Below are positions 1 to 11,448 of a stretch of 64,000 nt of DNA, piece after piece. The stretch lies in assembly GCA_021397835.1 (NCBI GenBank), contig JAJFZO010000882.1:930001-994000 (forward strand), read 5' to 3'. The DNA comes from Moringa oleifera (taxonomy: Eukaryota > Streptophyta > Magnoliopsida > Brassicales > Moringaceae). The stretch's first letter is position 1, and the number at the start of each line of letters is the position of its first letter. The translations under genes were made by a program, and so were the position numbers. The notes beneath the pieces were generated by a model. That model did no database searches, was not told the origin of the DNA, and was given only the letters and a program-made list of their open reading frames with translations.

Positions 1-399
1 ATGTATGATCAAGTAATATTTGGTTTAGCTGTTGCGATTAAAACAAGTGATATATCTAACGTATTTTGTTCTGTTATGTTGTTGATAACTATAAACTCAC
101 ATATATGAATGATGTATATCAGATAAAGTTATACTTAAGAATGTGGAATTGCATAACTTGATAGAACATAATTCTGTTATTACAAGGTGTAAAATTGGTT
201 ATTCCTGTTTTTGGGTGTCAGTATTTGATATAAAAACAGTTTTCAGTGCTTAAAATTTAACATTGTTGTGATTTATTACTTTAATACTGTCCAATCTATA
301 AGATTTAAGGATTTGGGTTTCAATATTTGCATATATGAGTAGATTTTGACAGGTAGTTTTGGCTGATGAATCTAATTTGTACGTGTTGTTTATGAAAAG

Positions 400-3300
400 G
401 AAGCAGCTTTGGCAGGGGCAAAGTTGCTTTGCTTGCCTGAGAGCTTCTCATTTGTAGGTGTCAAGGAAGGGGACAGTGTTAGAATAGCAGAACCTTTAGA
501 TGGGCCGATAATGCAGCAATACTGCTCCCTAGCAAGGTGGAATTCTTCTTCATAATTGTTCATGTACTTTCCTTTTCTCCAGTTAAAACTATAACTATTC
601 AATTTCTATAGAATGCTGTACTGCCTGCAGTGTGATATTGTTCATTCTCATTTATACACGTTTAACATTGTTTAGTCTTGTTGACTTACTTGCACACATG
701 TTGCAGAGAGTCTGGGATTTGGTTGTCACTTGGAGGATTCCAAGAGAAAGTAGACAATACCCACTTGCATAATACGCATGTTGTGATTGATGATGCTGGC
801 AACATTCGGAGTGTTTACCGGAAGATACACTTGTAAGATGCCTTTAGGCTTTAGTGAGATACATTAGTTTCAGTATTACCATCAAGCATTTTGTAAATAT
901 AAGCAGCTCAGTAAGTTTTGTAACAGAATTTCCTCAAATGTTCTTCATGACTATAGGAATCTGCCTTTCTATTCGCATCCTTATCTTAGTTTGTAAATCT
1001 TAAGTAAATAGTTGCAGGATCTTATTGCTTTTAGTATATGATCACAGTTAATAGGAAATTATGCATTGATTTTTTTTTTTGTTTAATTCTTTTTGTTTCT
1101 TTCAGCTAGACTGATATGCTTTGATTAGTTGTTCGCTTTTGTATCCTCCTTTACATGCAGAAGAAGATGTTGCCATTTCTCTTCCGTCTAGATGTTACTC
1201 ATTTTAATTCAGTCTATCCAGTAAATAGAGTTATACCTAATTCTCCAACTTAAAACTTGTGGTGCTCCATTCTTGATAGCCCTTGGTTACCACATGTGCA
1301 GGAGGGGGGAATGATAAAAAAAGATATCTAACCTTCCTGTGTAAAGGAGGAGATTCAGCTGAAAATCATGTGAATTTGAAAAAGAAACAAGTCTATAGTT
1401 GGTTGAAAGTGTCATTTTCATTTCAATTCCTATTCCTCCCTCACTATTCTCTTGCTGATGGTGACATGCCTTTTGGCAGATCTCACTCTCTGTACTTGTC
1501 AATATATTTGCCATCCCCTTAGTAGTGGAAGTTATATTTCCTCTCACCTGTAAATCCAAGATTTTTTGGTGGAGAAAAGAGTGTATAATTTGATCGATGA
1601 TATTCCAAGTAAAGTTTCATTTGTAATATTTATGTTTCACTTTAGAGTTGATCCATATAATGCAAGTAATTCTGAATTTGTTCTGAATGGTTTCTGGTTA
1701 AGATTCTGGCTGCTTATGAGATAGTTGAAGATGACAATATTCACTATCTGCTGGCTTTGAGTAGGGAAAGGGTTGATCATGATCCTGGTGGTACTTATAA
1801 TTGGGTGATCGTAATGGCTGAAAGGGTGGTCAAAAACAATTGCAATGAAGGGTTAACCCTGGGTGATTCCAATAATAGGAAGACAAGTCGAAAAAATTTT
1901 TTGGAAAATATAATTGGAACCCTGCTCTACGCAGCCTCAGTGAAATCAAAGGAAAGAAAAAGTTATGCTATTTCATGATAAGTTAGAAAGAATTCACTGA
2001 GATGCCTAAATCCATGTTTATTCAAGAGATACATGGTTGATTAGGAGTGTTCAGGGGAGATGTGGTGGTACTTACTGTTTCTGAACATGTGAATACACTT
2101 CATTTATGTCAAAATTGCTGGGTTGATTTCTTTTTCTCCCCCATATTTTGCTTTGATTGTCATGGTAAAGATTCATTGTCACAATCTCCTTTTGAAGGTT
2201 TGATGTGGATGTTCCTGGTGGAAGGTCATATAAGGAAAGCAGCTTTACAGTTGCAGGTAAAATCTTATCCATTTGTCTAACACAAGAAGTTCAATGAGTA
2301 ATTTTTTCACATTAATGTTGCCTTGTTGTATCATTTGGCTGCTGTGCACAGCTTCTGATAAGTGAATAAAACTATTTTGTTGTTGAAATCATGCCTTTTT
2401 GGCTTATCTGTCAAATCTATATTAAAGTAAAGATTCAAGGGAAATACCTATCATTCTGCATAGAACATTGTTATAAATTACCTTCTCTCTCTCTCTCTCT
2501 CCCCCTCCCTCCCTCCCCTTTAACCGAGAAAACATACACATGAACATGGTTCATCTAGTAGGAATTAGGCATCTTCTTGCTAGGACCTACCATGTGAGCC
2601 ATGTGTTTGAAACTTGATTTGTCTTCCTCCTGCATTGGCCACACCATTTGGAGATTCTCTAACCTGCCTCATCACTCTTCCTCACTCATCCTACCAGGTA
2701 ATTTTTGCATTTACACACATATGAAAAGGGAAAGAAAGCGGAAAGGAAGCTGTAATATTTAATACTTTCTACATAATCAAATTGAATGTGTTATGTTTCA
2801 GGGAAGGACATCATTGCAGTAGATAGCCCTATCGGACGTTTGGGTTTGACGGTTTGCTATGATTTGAGATTCCCGGAGCTCTACCAACAGCTCAGGTTCC
2901 ATCATGGAGCACAGGTAAAAATTTGATTTCTCACCTTGGTAGTTCAATTCATCTTCTCAACATCTTAAACTCACATTTTTGATTCTGCAGGTTCTGTTAG
3001 TACCTTCAGCTTTCACCAAAGTCACTGGTGAAGCACACTGGGAGATTCTTCTTCGTGCTCGTGCAATTGAGACTCAATGCTATGTATGGATTCCGTTTTC
3101 ACCTTAAGTCAGCTAACTTATTGGACATTAGCCCCAACCCCCAGCTAAGTGTGGATGGCAATAATTTGTTGTCTCCTTCACGAGGATAACGACTTTTCAG
3201 CAAACACCTCTAGAGCAAGCAAAGTTCATTGACTTGCCAGCTTACACAGTCTACTTTATTGCGTGAATAAAATGATGAATCAAATGCAGGTCATTGCAGC

Positions 3301-4404
3301 TGCACAAGCTGGAAAACATAATGATAAAAGAGAAAGCTATGGGGACACATTAGTAATTGATCCATGGGGAACAGTTGTTGGCCGACTACCTGGTGAGAAC
3401 TAGATCTCCTCACACTAATACAAATGTCATTAGCTTATTCTTAAGAAACAAGTGTTTAGTTGTATCACTAATACAAATGTCATTAGCTTATTCTTAAGAA
3501 ACAAGTGTTTAGTTGTATCTAAGAGTAAGTATAAATGTAAGTAATTGAGTTTTCATATCATTGTTTGAAATCGTTTCTGATGCTTCTAATCTCATGCTGG
3601 CAACTTAAACAAAATTGGTTTTCACCTTTGACTCTTCTCTTTTGTGTCAGATCGACTTTCAACAGGGATTGCTGTAGCTGATATTGATCTCTCGTTTTTG
3701 GATTCAGTGAAAACAAAAATGCCAATTGACAAGGTAAGTTTGTTTATTTCTCAAATGGATTTGCATTATTGAGATGACTGGCAACTAGTTTTTGGGAGGG
3801 GCATCAGTAAACTTGTCAGCATCCCTGGTCCATACTGCCTTGTACTAGCTTGGGCCTTTAGCACAGTGAAAGCCAGCCTGGATGCTGGGACCTATCTGCT
3901 CAGTGTACTGGGACAAGCACCAAATATTTGGACCACATCCATTCAGTTGGTGCTTGATAAGTATTTATATCCCAATGGTCTAGTCAGCATTCTGTGTTAA
4001 TGTTGTGTAATTACTTCCTACCAGTGACATTCATGAATATGTTACTATCTTATACACCTTAGTATAGCAGGGTCTCAACATCTAGCTTAGCTTCAGCAAC
4101 TTATTGCTTGTCTCATTGGTTTACCAGGGCCATGTGCACCCACATTTTGTGCAGTAGAGGGCTTGTAACGAATTCTGTGTGAGGGCCTGACCTTTTGTGT
4201 CTGCAAAGCCACATGGGTTTTGGCATAGATATTGACTCATATGTATGTAATATGCATAGTCATTTTTTTGTTCATTTTCTTTCTTTTTTTTTAAAGAAAG
4301 TCACATATGTAGCTTTGGATGGATGCCTTTACGTATGTTCTAAATGCAATTTTCTTGTTCAGCAACGAAACCCTGATAACTTCTGGAGGCCTGCTTCTCT
4401 GTGA
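400..4404 (+). CDS. Deaminated glutathione amidase-like nitrilase-superfamily protein (3' part, 8 exons)
   Basis: Eight exons join in frame: 400-536, 707-832, 2198-2256, 2802-2914, 2991-3083, 3290-3392, 3651-3733 and 4363-4404 (stop TGA), all with GT-AG introns. The reading covers the carbon-nitrogen hydrolase fold. It shows KLLCLPESF with the catalytic Glu, the lysine-bearing VYRKIHLFD, and the nucleophile region [13 protein letters not shown] with the active-site Cys. It ends with a short NFWRPASL tail. In the family, the Glu-Lys-Cys triad hydrolyses amides; plant and animal NIT1-type enzymes remove the amide from deaminated glutathione, a repair reaction. The N-terminal exon(s) with the start lie before position 1, because exon 400-536 already begins inside the fold. 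Bases 1-399 read as intron. The substrate assignment is inferred from overall resemblance; the superfamily call is firm. Confidence 0.9.
2483..2518. repeat. (CT)n followed by (CCCT)n microsatellite
   Basis: A run of CT dinucleotides passes into CCCT units within the intron before the exon at 2802 of the amidase gene. It is a likely length-variable pyrimidine tract; no other role is visible. Confidence 0.85.
3413..3518. repeat. 53-bp tandem direct duplication in amidase intron
   Basis: Two adjacent, apparently perfect 53-bp copies start at 3413 and 3466 and share the run cactaatacaaatgtcatta. They lie wholly inside the intron between the exons ending at 3392 and starting at 3651, just after the donor. 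The lack of differences suggests a recent event. Confidence 0.9.
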
Positions 4405-6500
4405 ATTTCAAGTACAAAGTCTATCATCTGCTGCCATCCAGCTGGAATGCAAGCTGGTTCTGCTTCTTACTGTGCCTTGAAGGATAAATGCCCGCACTGT
4501 ATTTATTGGACCATTCATGATACAATAGGCTACTGTCATCAGGTATCTGTCATGTTCATGTGTATGCATGTTTATGCTGGGAATTTAAGCTGTAAGACAT
4601 ATTAATCGAATCTTTATTTTTTTGCAGTTTATTCATGTGTATGCATGTTCACGTGTAGCTTTTGAACATAGCTTTTCTCAGCAAAAGATTTATGGGCTCA
4701 ATTTTACAGATTTGGATTAAGCCATGACCCAAAACCCAGAAAGTATTTTAAAGCAGTCCATAAAGATTATAGGAGGGATCCATGAAGAATGTGGTTAAAG
4801 GAAGCAATGATTTCAGTAACAGCGAAGCTACTTATGGGAAATCTTTGTGCAGTAAATTGATTAATATGAGCAACAAGCTGTGTTATATTAGGAAAGGATT
4901 ATCATATGAACTCAATCAAATCTAGATAAAATATTAGTTTTTAGCATCGGAGATGCTACAAGAAGATCATAACCTTATTAAAAAAAGTTTTCTTACGTGA
5001 TAAGATAATTTATTTTTTGGTTGAAATATTTGGACTTTTGATATGTATTTATATTAATTCAGAAATTCTTTTAAAAAAGTGCTATTATCTTTAATTATTC
5101 ATAACAATCAAAATTTTATAAAAAATAAGATTTAGTTTTATTTAACAAATTAGTCTTTTTAAGTTGAATATCTTATTTTTAACACATTCATATTAATTTG
5201 GAAAGTAACATAAATAGCTCACTATTGTTTTTTAGTACATTCATAGCAATTTCATATTTTTATTTTTCTTTTTTGTTCTTTCTTTATCCTAATTTCTATT
5301 ATCTAATTACTTGTAGGGCATCATTTACAAATGAATTTTACTTATTTAAGAAAATGTTACCTCTCATGTGGGTTAGTGGAGGTCACACCAAGAATGATTT
5401 AGCAAAAGCTTTTGCTTTGAAAAGTTGGGTTTTATCCTATTCACTTGCTAGATCAGATTTTTGGAATCACCAACAGCCAAAAGGAGAAAAAGAGAGAACT
5501 AAGCACTAAACAAATTGACAAAAAGAGGACCTTAGGAGATGCTTTGTCCAGAGTTTTCTATACATTCACAAACCTCAAAAATGCCCTCCTAGATTGAACC
5601 AGCATAAAATAAGTTCCCTTATCCCTTTTGATGTCATCAGGTGCTCTTTTTTTTTTTTTTTTTCCTTTTTTTTGATCTTTTTGTCACCCTCTTCTATATT
5701 CATCAAAAACATCTAACTTTATTCATGTGTCAAGTGGGAATTTCATAATCTTATTCCTTTGTTAACTTGACCTCCAATTGCTTGTTTAAAAAGATTTTGC
5801 CTGCCATTATTGGAAAAAAAAAACAAATCATTAAGAACAATTTGTTTTGAAATAAAATTACATTCAATACATATTTAAAAATTTAAGTTTTATAAAAATT
5901 CAATAAATTAATATTTTGAGTTAAATATTTAAAACTGTGACAATTCATAATAGTAAAATTAATTGATAAACATCCAACTCCTTGTCAAATACTAAGAGAT
6001 AAATGGCCCAAAAATTTTTCCCTTCGTATCCATCAGGTTGCCTCAGTTTTGAGAAACAAATTGATGAAAGACAGTTTTGAATTTGAATTGCTGAAGTAAA
6101 GTTCTCCAAAAAAAAAAATATTCTGACTGTTTTTAAGATTGTCTGTGAAATTAAATAGGTTTCCTCAAATTTACCAGCAAAAATGTACTTTAATTTATCG
6201 TGAAAAAATAGACACACAAGATGACTTTATCTTAAGTAAGTTTTCTGATACTGAAAAGATCAATTCTCTTCTGGAAAAATTTTCATATTAATTGCTATAG
6301 TTGATTGTTAACTGTAACATTAAAATCCAGCAAAATAAAATCATAGCCCATTCTTTTTCAAGAATCTCTTCTTTCTCAAAGTGCACTGCTTCAAGTGCTT
6401 GCCTTTTGCATAAAGCCATGTTTATCCATTCCTTTATGTCCCAGCCTTCTTTATATATCTCCTAAAAAGAATCTAAATCTCCTAAAGAACTAAGATCACA
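4405..6500. other. Intergenic: amidase 3' end to ATS3 promoter
   Basis: After the amidase stop there is probable 3' UTR and then AT-rich spacer with homopolymer runs, for example poly-T near 5647-5663. Open frames here are short, have no recognisable domains and no splice context. No RNA gene or intact mobile element was recognised. Confidence 0.5.
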
Positions 6501-6501
6501 C

Positions 6502-6508
6502 TATATAA
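6502..6508 (+). promoter_or_regulatory. TATA box of ATS3-like gene
   Basis: TATATAA lies 49-55 bases before the ATG at 6557, which fits a short leader of roughly 20-25 bases. It is the best core-promoter match just upstream of this intronless gene. Confidence 0.6.
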
Positions 6509-6556
6509 TGTAAACCTTAGTTCACTAGCCTCCTCACACCTCACAACCAGGACAAT

Positions 6557-7129
6557 ATGCTAAAACTTCCAATGAAGAGATCCAACATTTTGATCATCTT
6601 CCTTATACTCAATATCCTTTCTCCTTCAGCCAATGCAAACCACCCTACTAACCACACCCTCCAAGGCTCCAATGGAGGCTGCGCTTACTTGGTTCAGATA
6701 GAGACCTCATGTGCACCATCTGCTGAAACAACAGACCATATCAGTGTTAGGTTCAGTGATGGAGCTGGAAACTTGATCATAGTGAAGCACCTGAAGAACC
6801 CAAAGCTGTTGTATGCTCCCAAAGTTGGCTTGAGCAGGCATGGTGGGTCATATGCTGGGTTTGGGCGGTGTGCTGTGGAGGTGTATCAGGCTAAAGGGGC
6901 TTGCATGAACCAGCGAGTGTGCTCATTGTACCTTAAAAGAGTTGGGTCAGATGGGTGGAGGCCTGGCTGGGTGAAAGTGCTTAACCAGCAGGCAAGAAGG
7001 TTCATGCCGGTTTATTATGTTTTCTATTTTAGGACCTTTGTGCCAGCTAATGTCTGGTATGGGTTTGATTACTGTAAATCTAGGGGAGGATCTGCGCCTC
7101 ATGTCATGAGCTTGGATGAGAAGGACTAG
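6557..7129 (+). CDS. ATS3: Embryo-specific protein ATS3-like, secreted PLAT/LH2-like protein
   Basis: Single-exon ORF of 190 residues. Residues about 7-27 form a hydrophobic signal peptide (SNILIIFLILNI core). The mature part opens with the conserved GGCAYLVQIETSC and continues as a PLAT/LH2-type beta-sandwich. It has six cysteines (42, 52, 105, 116, 122, 173), which suggests disulfides in the secretory pathway, and a WRPGWVKV segment followed by WYGFDYC near the end. Arabidopsis ATS3 was described as embryo-specific; the molecular role of the family is poorly defined. A second in-frame Met at residue 6 directly precedes the signal peptide and could be the true start. The gene looks intact and full length. 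Confidence 0.88.
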   Translation: MLKLPMKRSNILIIFLILNILSPSANANHPTNHTLQGSNGGCAYLVQIETSCAPSAETTDHISVRFSDGAGNLIIVKHLKNPKLLYAPKVGLSRHGGSYAGFGRCAVEVYQAKGACMNQRVCSLYLKRVGSDGWRPGWVKVLNQQARRFMPVYYVFYFRTFVPANVWYGFDYCKSRGGSAPHVMSLDEKD

Positions 7130-7581
7130 CACTAGCGGCATGCTAGAGGGTTGTGTTTATGTAACTATCAGTTTCTATGTTCTTTGGCTTAATCAGGTAA
7201 TGTTTCTAATGTTGTTTCCTCTCCTCGTAAACCAAAAAGAATCTTGAAGTGAAAAAGAGAAATATTCCTCAAGAACCAAGAAAATAAAACAAATCAGACA
7301 AATCAGGAAAAACTTGTGTGGTCTTATCAGGCAGGGAAGATAGATACAACTATAAGAACTTATCACTTACAAAAGAATCAAAAGAGCCCTTGCACCTCAT
7401 GTGCATCTAACACTACTATTAAAAAAAAAAGAGTTCTATATAAAAAAAAAAAAAATTCTAGAAAAGAGAAAGGTAAAGAAGAAATAGTAACAAAGCAAAA
7501 GGCTAGCTCAAGAACACGAAATCAGAAGGATAGGATTATGAGCGGTTGTTCACCTCAGCCAGGAGCTTGGGTCTCCAACAA
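7130..7581. other. Convergent 3' UTR region between ATS3-like and coiled-coil genes
   Basis: The two genes converge here (+ ends 7129, - ends 7582), so the 452 bases must hold both 3' UTRs. A-rich runs near 7419-7455 are visible. No further gene is supported. Confidence 0.55.
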
Positions 7582-10500
7582 TCAATGCAGCAAGAACTCG
7601 TGTGTAGAATCAGTAGAAAGGAGGTCAAAAGGTCTGCTGCCTAGGGTGTCTTTTAGAATTGTGATTTGACCTTCCTTCAACAGTATATCCTCATCAAGAG
7701 CCTCTATTTTCTTTTTCAACACGTTAACCTCAGAGTTCAAAAGCATGTTCTTCTCGCTGTACTGTTTCACTTCTTCCCACATCAGATCTCTTTCCTGTGA
7801 AACCTTTGGTAATATCCCCCTCATGATTGTTAATTCTTTTGAAGATTCTTGGAGATCAATTTGAAGCTGACTCATGTTCTCATCTTTCTTCAACATCTAT
7901 TACAAAGTAGCAGAAGGAAAAAAAAGAAGAAAGTTAAAGTGATAATATCATATAATGCAAGGAGTACCTACAAGTGGTAAACTAAAAACATCGTTGTGTA
8001 TCAAGGCACATGAAAGAAAAATTTGTAAACCATATATCATCCTTCAGATTTTTTTTTTTTTAATAAAGTCTTTAAAATGGCAGAAAGAGACCGAAAGCAC
8101 ATCAACCCTAACACAACATACCAAGAAAAATCAGATGAATGCCTGAAAAACTGGAAACAAAGGAAAATAAATAATATGACTGTAGAGACATTGCATGGAA
8201 GCAAATATCAAATCCACCAAGCTGCCACAGATAAGGCCAACTTTGAACTGAGCCTATAAAATAAAAAACACGCAAGGAATTGAATATCAAACCTTAAAGT
8301 AAGCCTATCTACACACATGTATTTACATGCATATTCGCTAAACAATATGAAGAAAGCACCATATTCACAAATTAAATTTGTATCTTTAAGTTCACTAGTT
8401 ATGGGGACACTGAAGAAGTACCTGAAGCTCAAGATCTTTCAACTTGTGGCTGACACAGGAAAGGTTGTCCAATGTACTTTGGATTTCACATCTGAGGATG
8501 TCATTACCTCGCACTGCTGTTGCTAATTCAGCTTGCAACTGCTCAACTTCCAGCTCTTTAGAATATAGCTTCTCTCTTAATAAATTGGTTACTAAAGTTT
8601 CCGCTTTGAGTTCAGTTCTTATAGTTTCCTACAGAAGTAAAAGGAAATATTGATCAGTTGTTAAATAGAGAGTCCAAGTAGAGAACATGATCAAAAAAAC
8701 AACACTCCATGAAATACAAATTCAATTTAATAGAAAACATCAAGCACTGATCAACAAAAGGTTTCATATTCATTGTCCCTGCAATGAGAGCACAGCTTCA
8801 GCAACAGATTTACAAGGCAACTTACTTCCAAGGTTTGATTATTTAGTTTCTTTGACCCATCTGCATCCATGCATGGCGACTCAGACTTCAAAGCAACTGG
8901 ACTGGATTTCTCACGCAATAAGGTAGATATTGTCTGCAAGCTCCTTGCAAGGCTCTCAGCTCCACGCTTAAAGCCCTGAATTTTCATGTCAGATTCCACA
9001 ATAAATTGCTCGTCTAGACCATTCTTGATTAATTCTCCACCCTGTTGAGTTCTTTGAAGTAGGCCTGCTTTCCCTTTGATGAAATCCAGTAACTTAGAAC
9101 ATAGGCCGGTGCTCTCATTCAGCATTGATAACCCCTGATTTTGCAAGTAGAATATGCGAGCCCACATCTCTTTATCTAGCTTGAAAGTTAAAGCACCAAT
9201 CTCCTTACCATTGCCTTTTAAGCGATTTAGTAAACAGATGTTCTCATGCCGAAGAGAATCAACCTCTACCCTGTAAGATTCCACCTCCCTTCTCAATGCC
9301 AGTTCTATTCCTGTCAACCTCATTTGCTCCATCTGCAATTTCTGAACCGGCTGATCAAACTTCTCTGATGGTTGCTTCTTCCCAATTTCCTCAACTAATC
9401 CCACTTGCAAACCCTCGATTGTTTTCTCTTGTTCACTGCATGTTCTTAGTAATCTAGTAACAGACTTCTGCAACTCCTTGCATTCCTTCTCCTTATCTCC
9501 AAAATTTCTTCTAATGCAGTCTAGATCTTCAACTGCCCCTCCATACTTCTCTTGTAAGTCAGACAAACTTTGTCTAAGATCATCATTTTCCTCACTTACC
9601 TCCCCAACCCTTGTGGTCAGGTCCTTAAGTTGTCTCTCTGAATACGCAATCATGCTTCTGCTCTCTGTTTCCCTCTCATGAAAAGAAGAGACTTCTCTCT
9701 GAAGTGAGACATTTTGTTCTGCAAGCTCTCTAACTCGCTCCCGAAGCCTCTGCTCTTCCAAATGACACCTTTCTAGCTTGAAAGACCATTCACTCGACCT
9801 TCTGTCCAGCTCCTTCTCCAATCCAGCCTGCAATTCATTTTTCTCCTTCTCAAGTCTTCGAGTTCGCAATTCCAGTTCAGACTTCGCTAGTCCAATTTCT
9901 CCCTTGGCAGAAGCCCTCTCAGTAATTCGAGACTGTAAAAGACCTGAAATCTCATATGCCAAGCCTACTCTCTCCTCTTTAAGTTTTCTAACAGCCTGAA
10001 CCAATGACGGCACATCAAATCCACAGTCACAAAGAAATCTTTCCTGCTCAAGTTCTTCAGAAAGTAACGTGACCCTCTCCTCAACTTCCCGAGATCTCCT
10101 CTCTAATTCTGCATCAGTATCCTCTTCCATTTCAACATAGTTATAACCTCCACAATCCTCAACCTGCAAACAATTTTCTTTCTGGAAGCCTGAAAAATCA
10201 TCCCTAGGATAGCCATTAACATTTTGATAAGGTTCATCCAGTGAATAACATTTTTGGGTAGGCACATCTGAATTTGAATCAAAGGATCTGTTCAAGGATC
10301 CACCATAGACATCTTCAATCGTGATTGGAATATCACGATTGAACTCCTTTGAACCTGATCTGGGAAAAGCATGAGTACGGGAGAGTCTCTCAATCACATT
10401 CTTTGCAAGTCTCCGAGGAGATTCATGCCCAAATCCATTTTCCACACAATCTTTAGATGAGAAATGAAGGTGGGTACCTTTCACTTCCCTAAATGAATGA

Positions 10501-11343
10501 GAGTTTGGTTTATCTTTGATGCCATCTAACGGCGATGTCGGGGCTGTGTACTGAACTCGTGGGGGAAGCTTCCTACCACCATTTCCATTCCCAAAATAAT
10601 TTCCTCGAGAAGAACTTTTCTTCTGCTTGCTCCTTTCCTGCTGCTCTTCTCCATCAATGTAACGATCCACTACTTTGCTTGAGACATTGCTAGAGGAAGA
10701 AGATGAGGTCCCAGATAAATCGTGGTGAGTCTTAAAAGAACCACAGACACCTGTCTTTTGATGTGGATCTTTTGTAGCTGCTACTTCAAATTGTTTTGTT
10801 CTGGATTGCTTCTCTGGACTAAGGGCCTGATGACTGACATATACCCACAATTGCATTAAGTTAGTACATGGTTGAACCAAACAAAACATACAAAATGCTA
10901 CCTTCTAGATAGACTAGAAGATGAGATCCACCAATAAATTCATATTACTAAAAATAAATCAATCAAAACCCTCACCAAGATAACTGATCATATTGCTGAT
11001 GTCGAGCACTGCTAGTGCTACTACAAGGAGATCTACTTTGATCATTCAAGGATAAGAAACTCCTTTTTTCCAGTCCATCAACAAGAAAGGCAGCTGATGA
11101 TAATGAGCGGCTCCTTCTAAGACCTGAACGGGTTCTAGAATCTTGGTTATCATCTACTTGCTTTCGGGACTTCGAAAACAAGCCTCTAGGGCTATTGAAG
11201 CTGTGCTCACCTTTGTCAGGGCCTTGATTGGTCAGCTCACTTTCCCATGGGCTCTCCCAGTAAACTTGCTTATCTGTTGATGGAGGAACCTCATTGTTTT
11301 TTCCATTACTAGAGGAGGATCTGAAAGAAAATAGCTTCTTCAT
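7582..11343 (-). CDS. Plant-specific long coiled-coil protein (myosin-heavy-chain-like, At3g55060/At2g39300 type)
   Basis: Four coding exons on the minus strand: 11343-10976, 10833-8826, 8628-8422 and 7896-7582 (stop TGA at 7584-7582). All junctions are GT-AG and the sum is 965 codons plus stop. The N-terminus MKKLFSFRSSSS leads into a Ser/Arg-rich, low-complexity first third, with motifs such as GLFSKSRKQ and GLRRSRSLSSAAFLVDG. From about residue 410 onward it is almost continuous heptad-rich coiled coil with many E/K/L/R. I recall this arrangement from an uncharacterised plant family annotated as myosin heavy chain-like or centrosomal-like; no motor domain is present. The start at 11343 is the first in-frame ATG; the frame stays open a little further upstream without one. 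Function is unknown; a cytoskeletal or scaffold role would be inference. Confidence 0.85.
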
Positions 11344-11448
11344 CTGGTATATCTTCAACTGGAATTGCTAATGGTAGCTCATGAAAATTTCTTAATCTCA
11401 GTACTGGTCTTTTATAACAATCTCTGAGAAGGATCAGGCATCATGGAC
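11341..11448 (-). promoter_or_regulatory. 5' leader exon with a 10-codon upstream ORF (coiled-coil gene)
   Basis: A good acceptor (ctacag) at 11451-11449 begins an exon running into the ATG at 11343. Within this leader, ATGATGCCTGATCC opens a 10-codon ORF that ends in TAA well before the main start, and a second very short one (MSYH) follows. Upstream ORFs of this kind often damp translation; that is inference here. Confidence 0.5.

Noticed and set aside
1757..1978. 73-codon open frame inside the amidase intron 833-2197
   Set aside because: No domain, and it lies between exons that join perfectly without it; DHDPGG only loosely recalls the real exon DVDVPGG and gives no coherent protein.
5198..5509. 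103-codon open frame upstream of the ATS3-like gene
   Set aside because: Phe/Tyr-rich low-complexity translation of AT-rich DNA; no family resemblance or gene signals.
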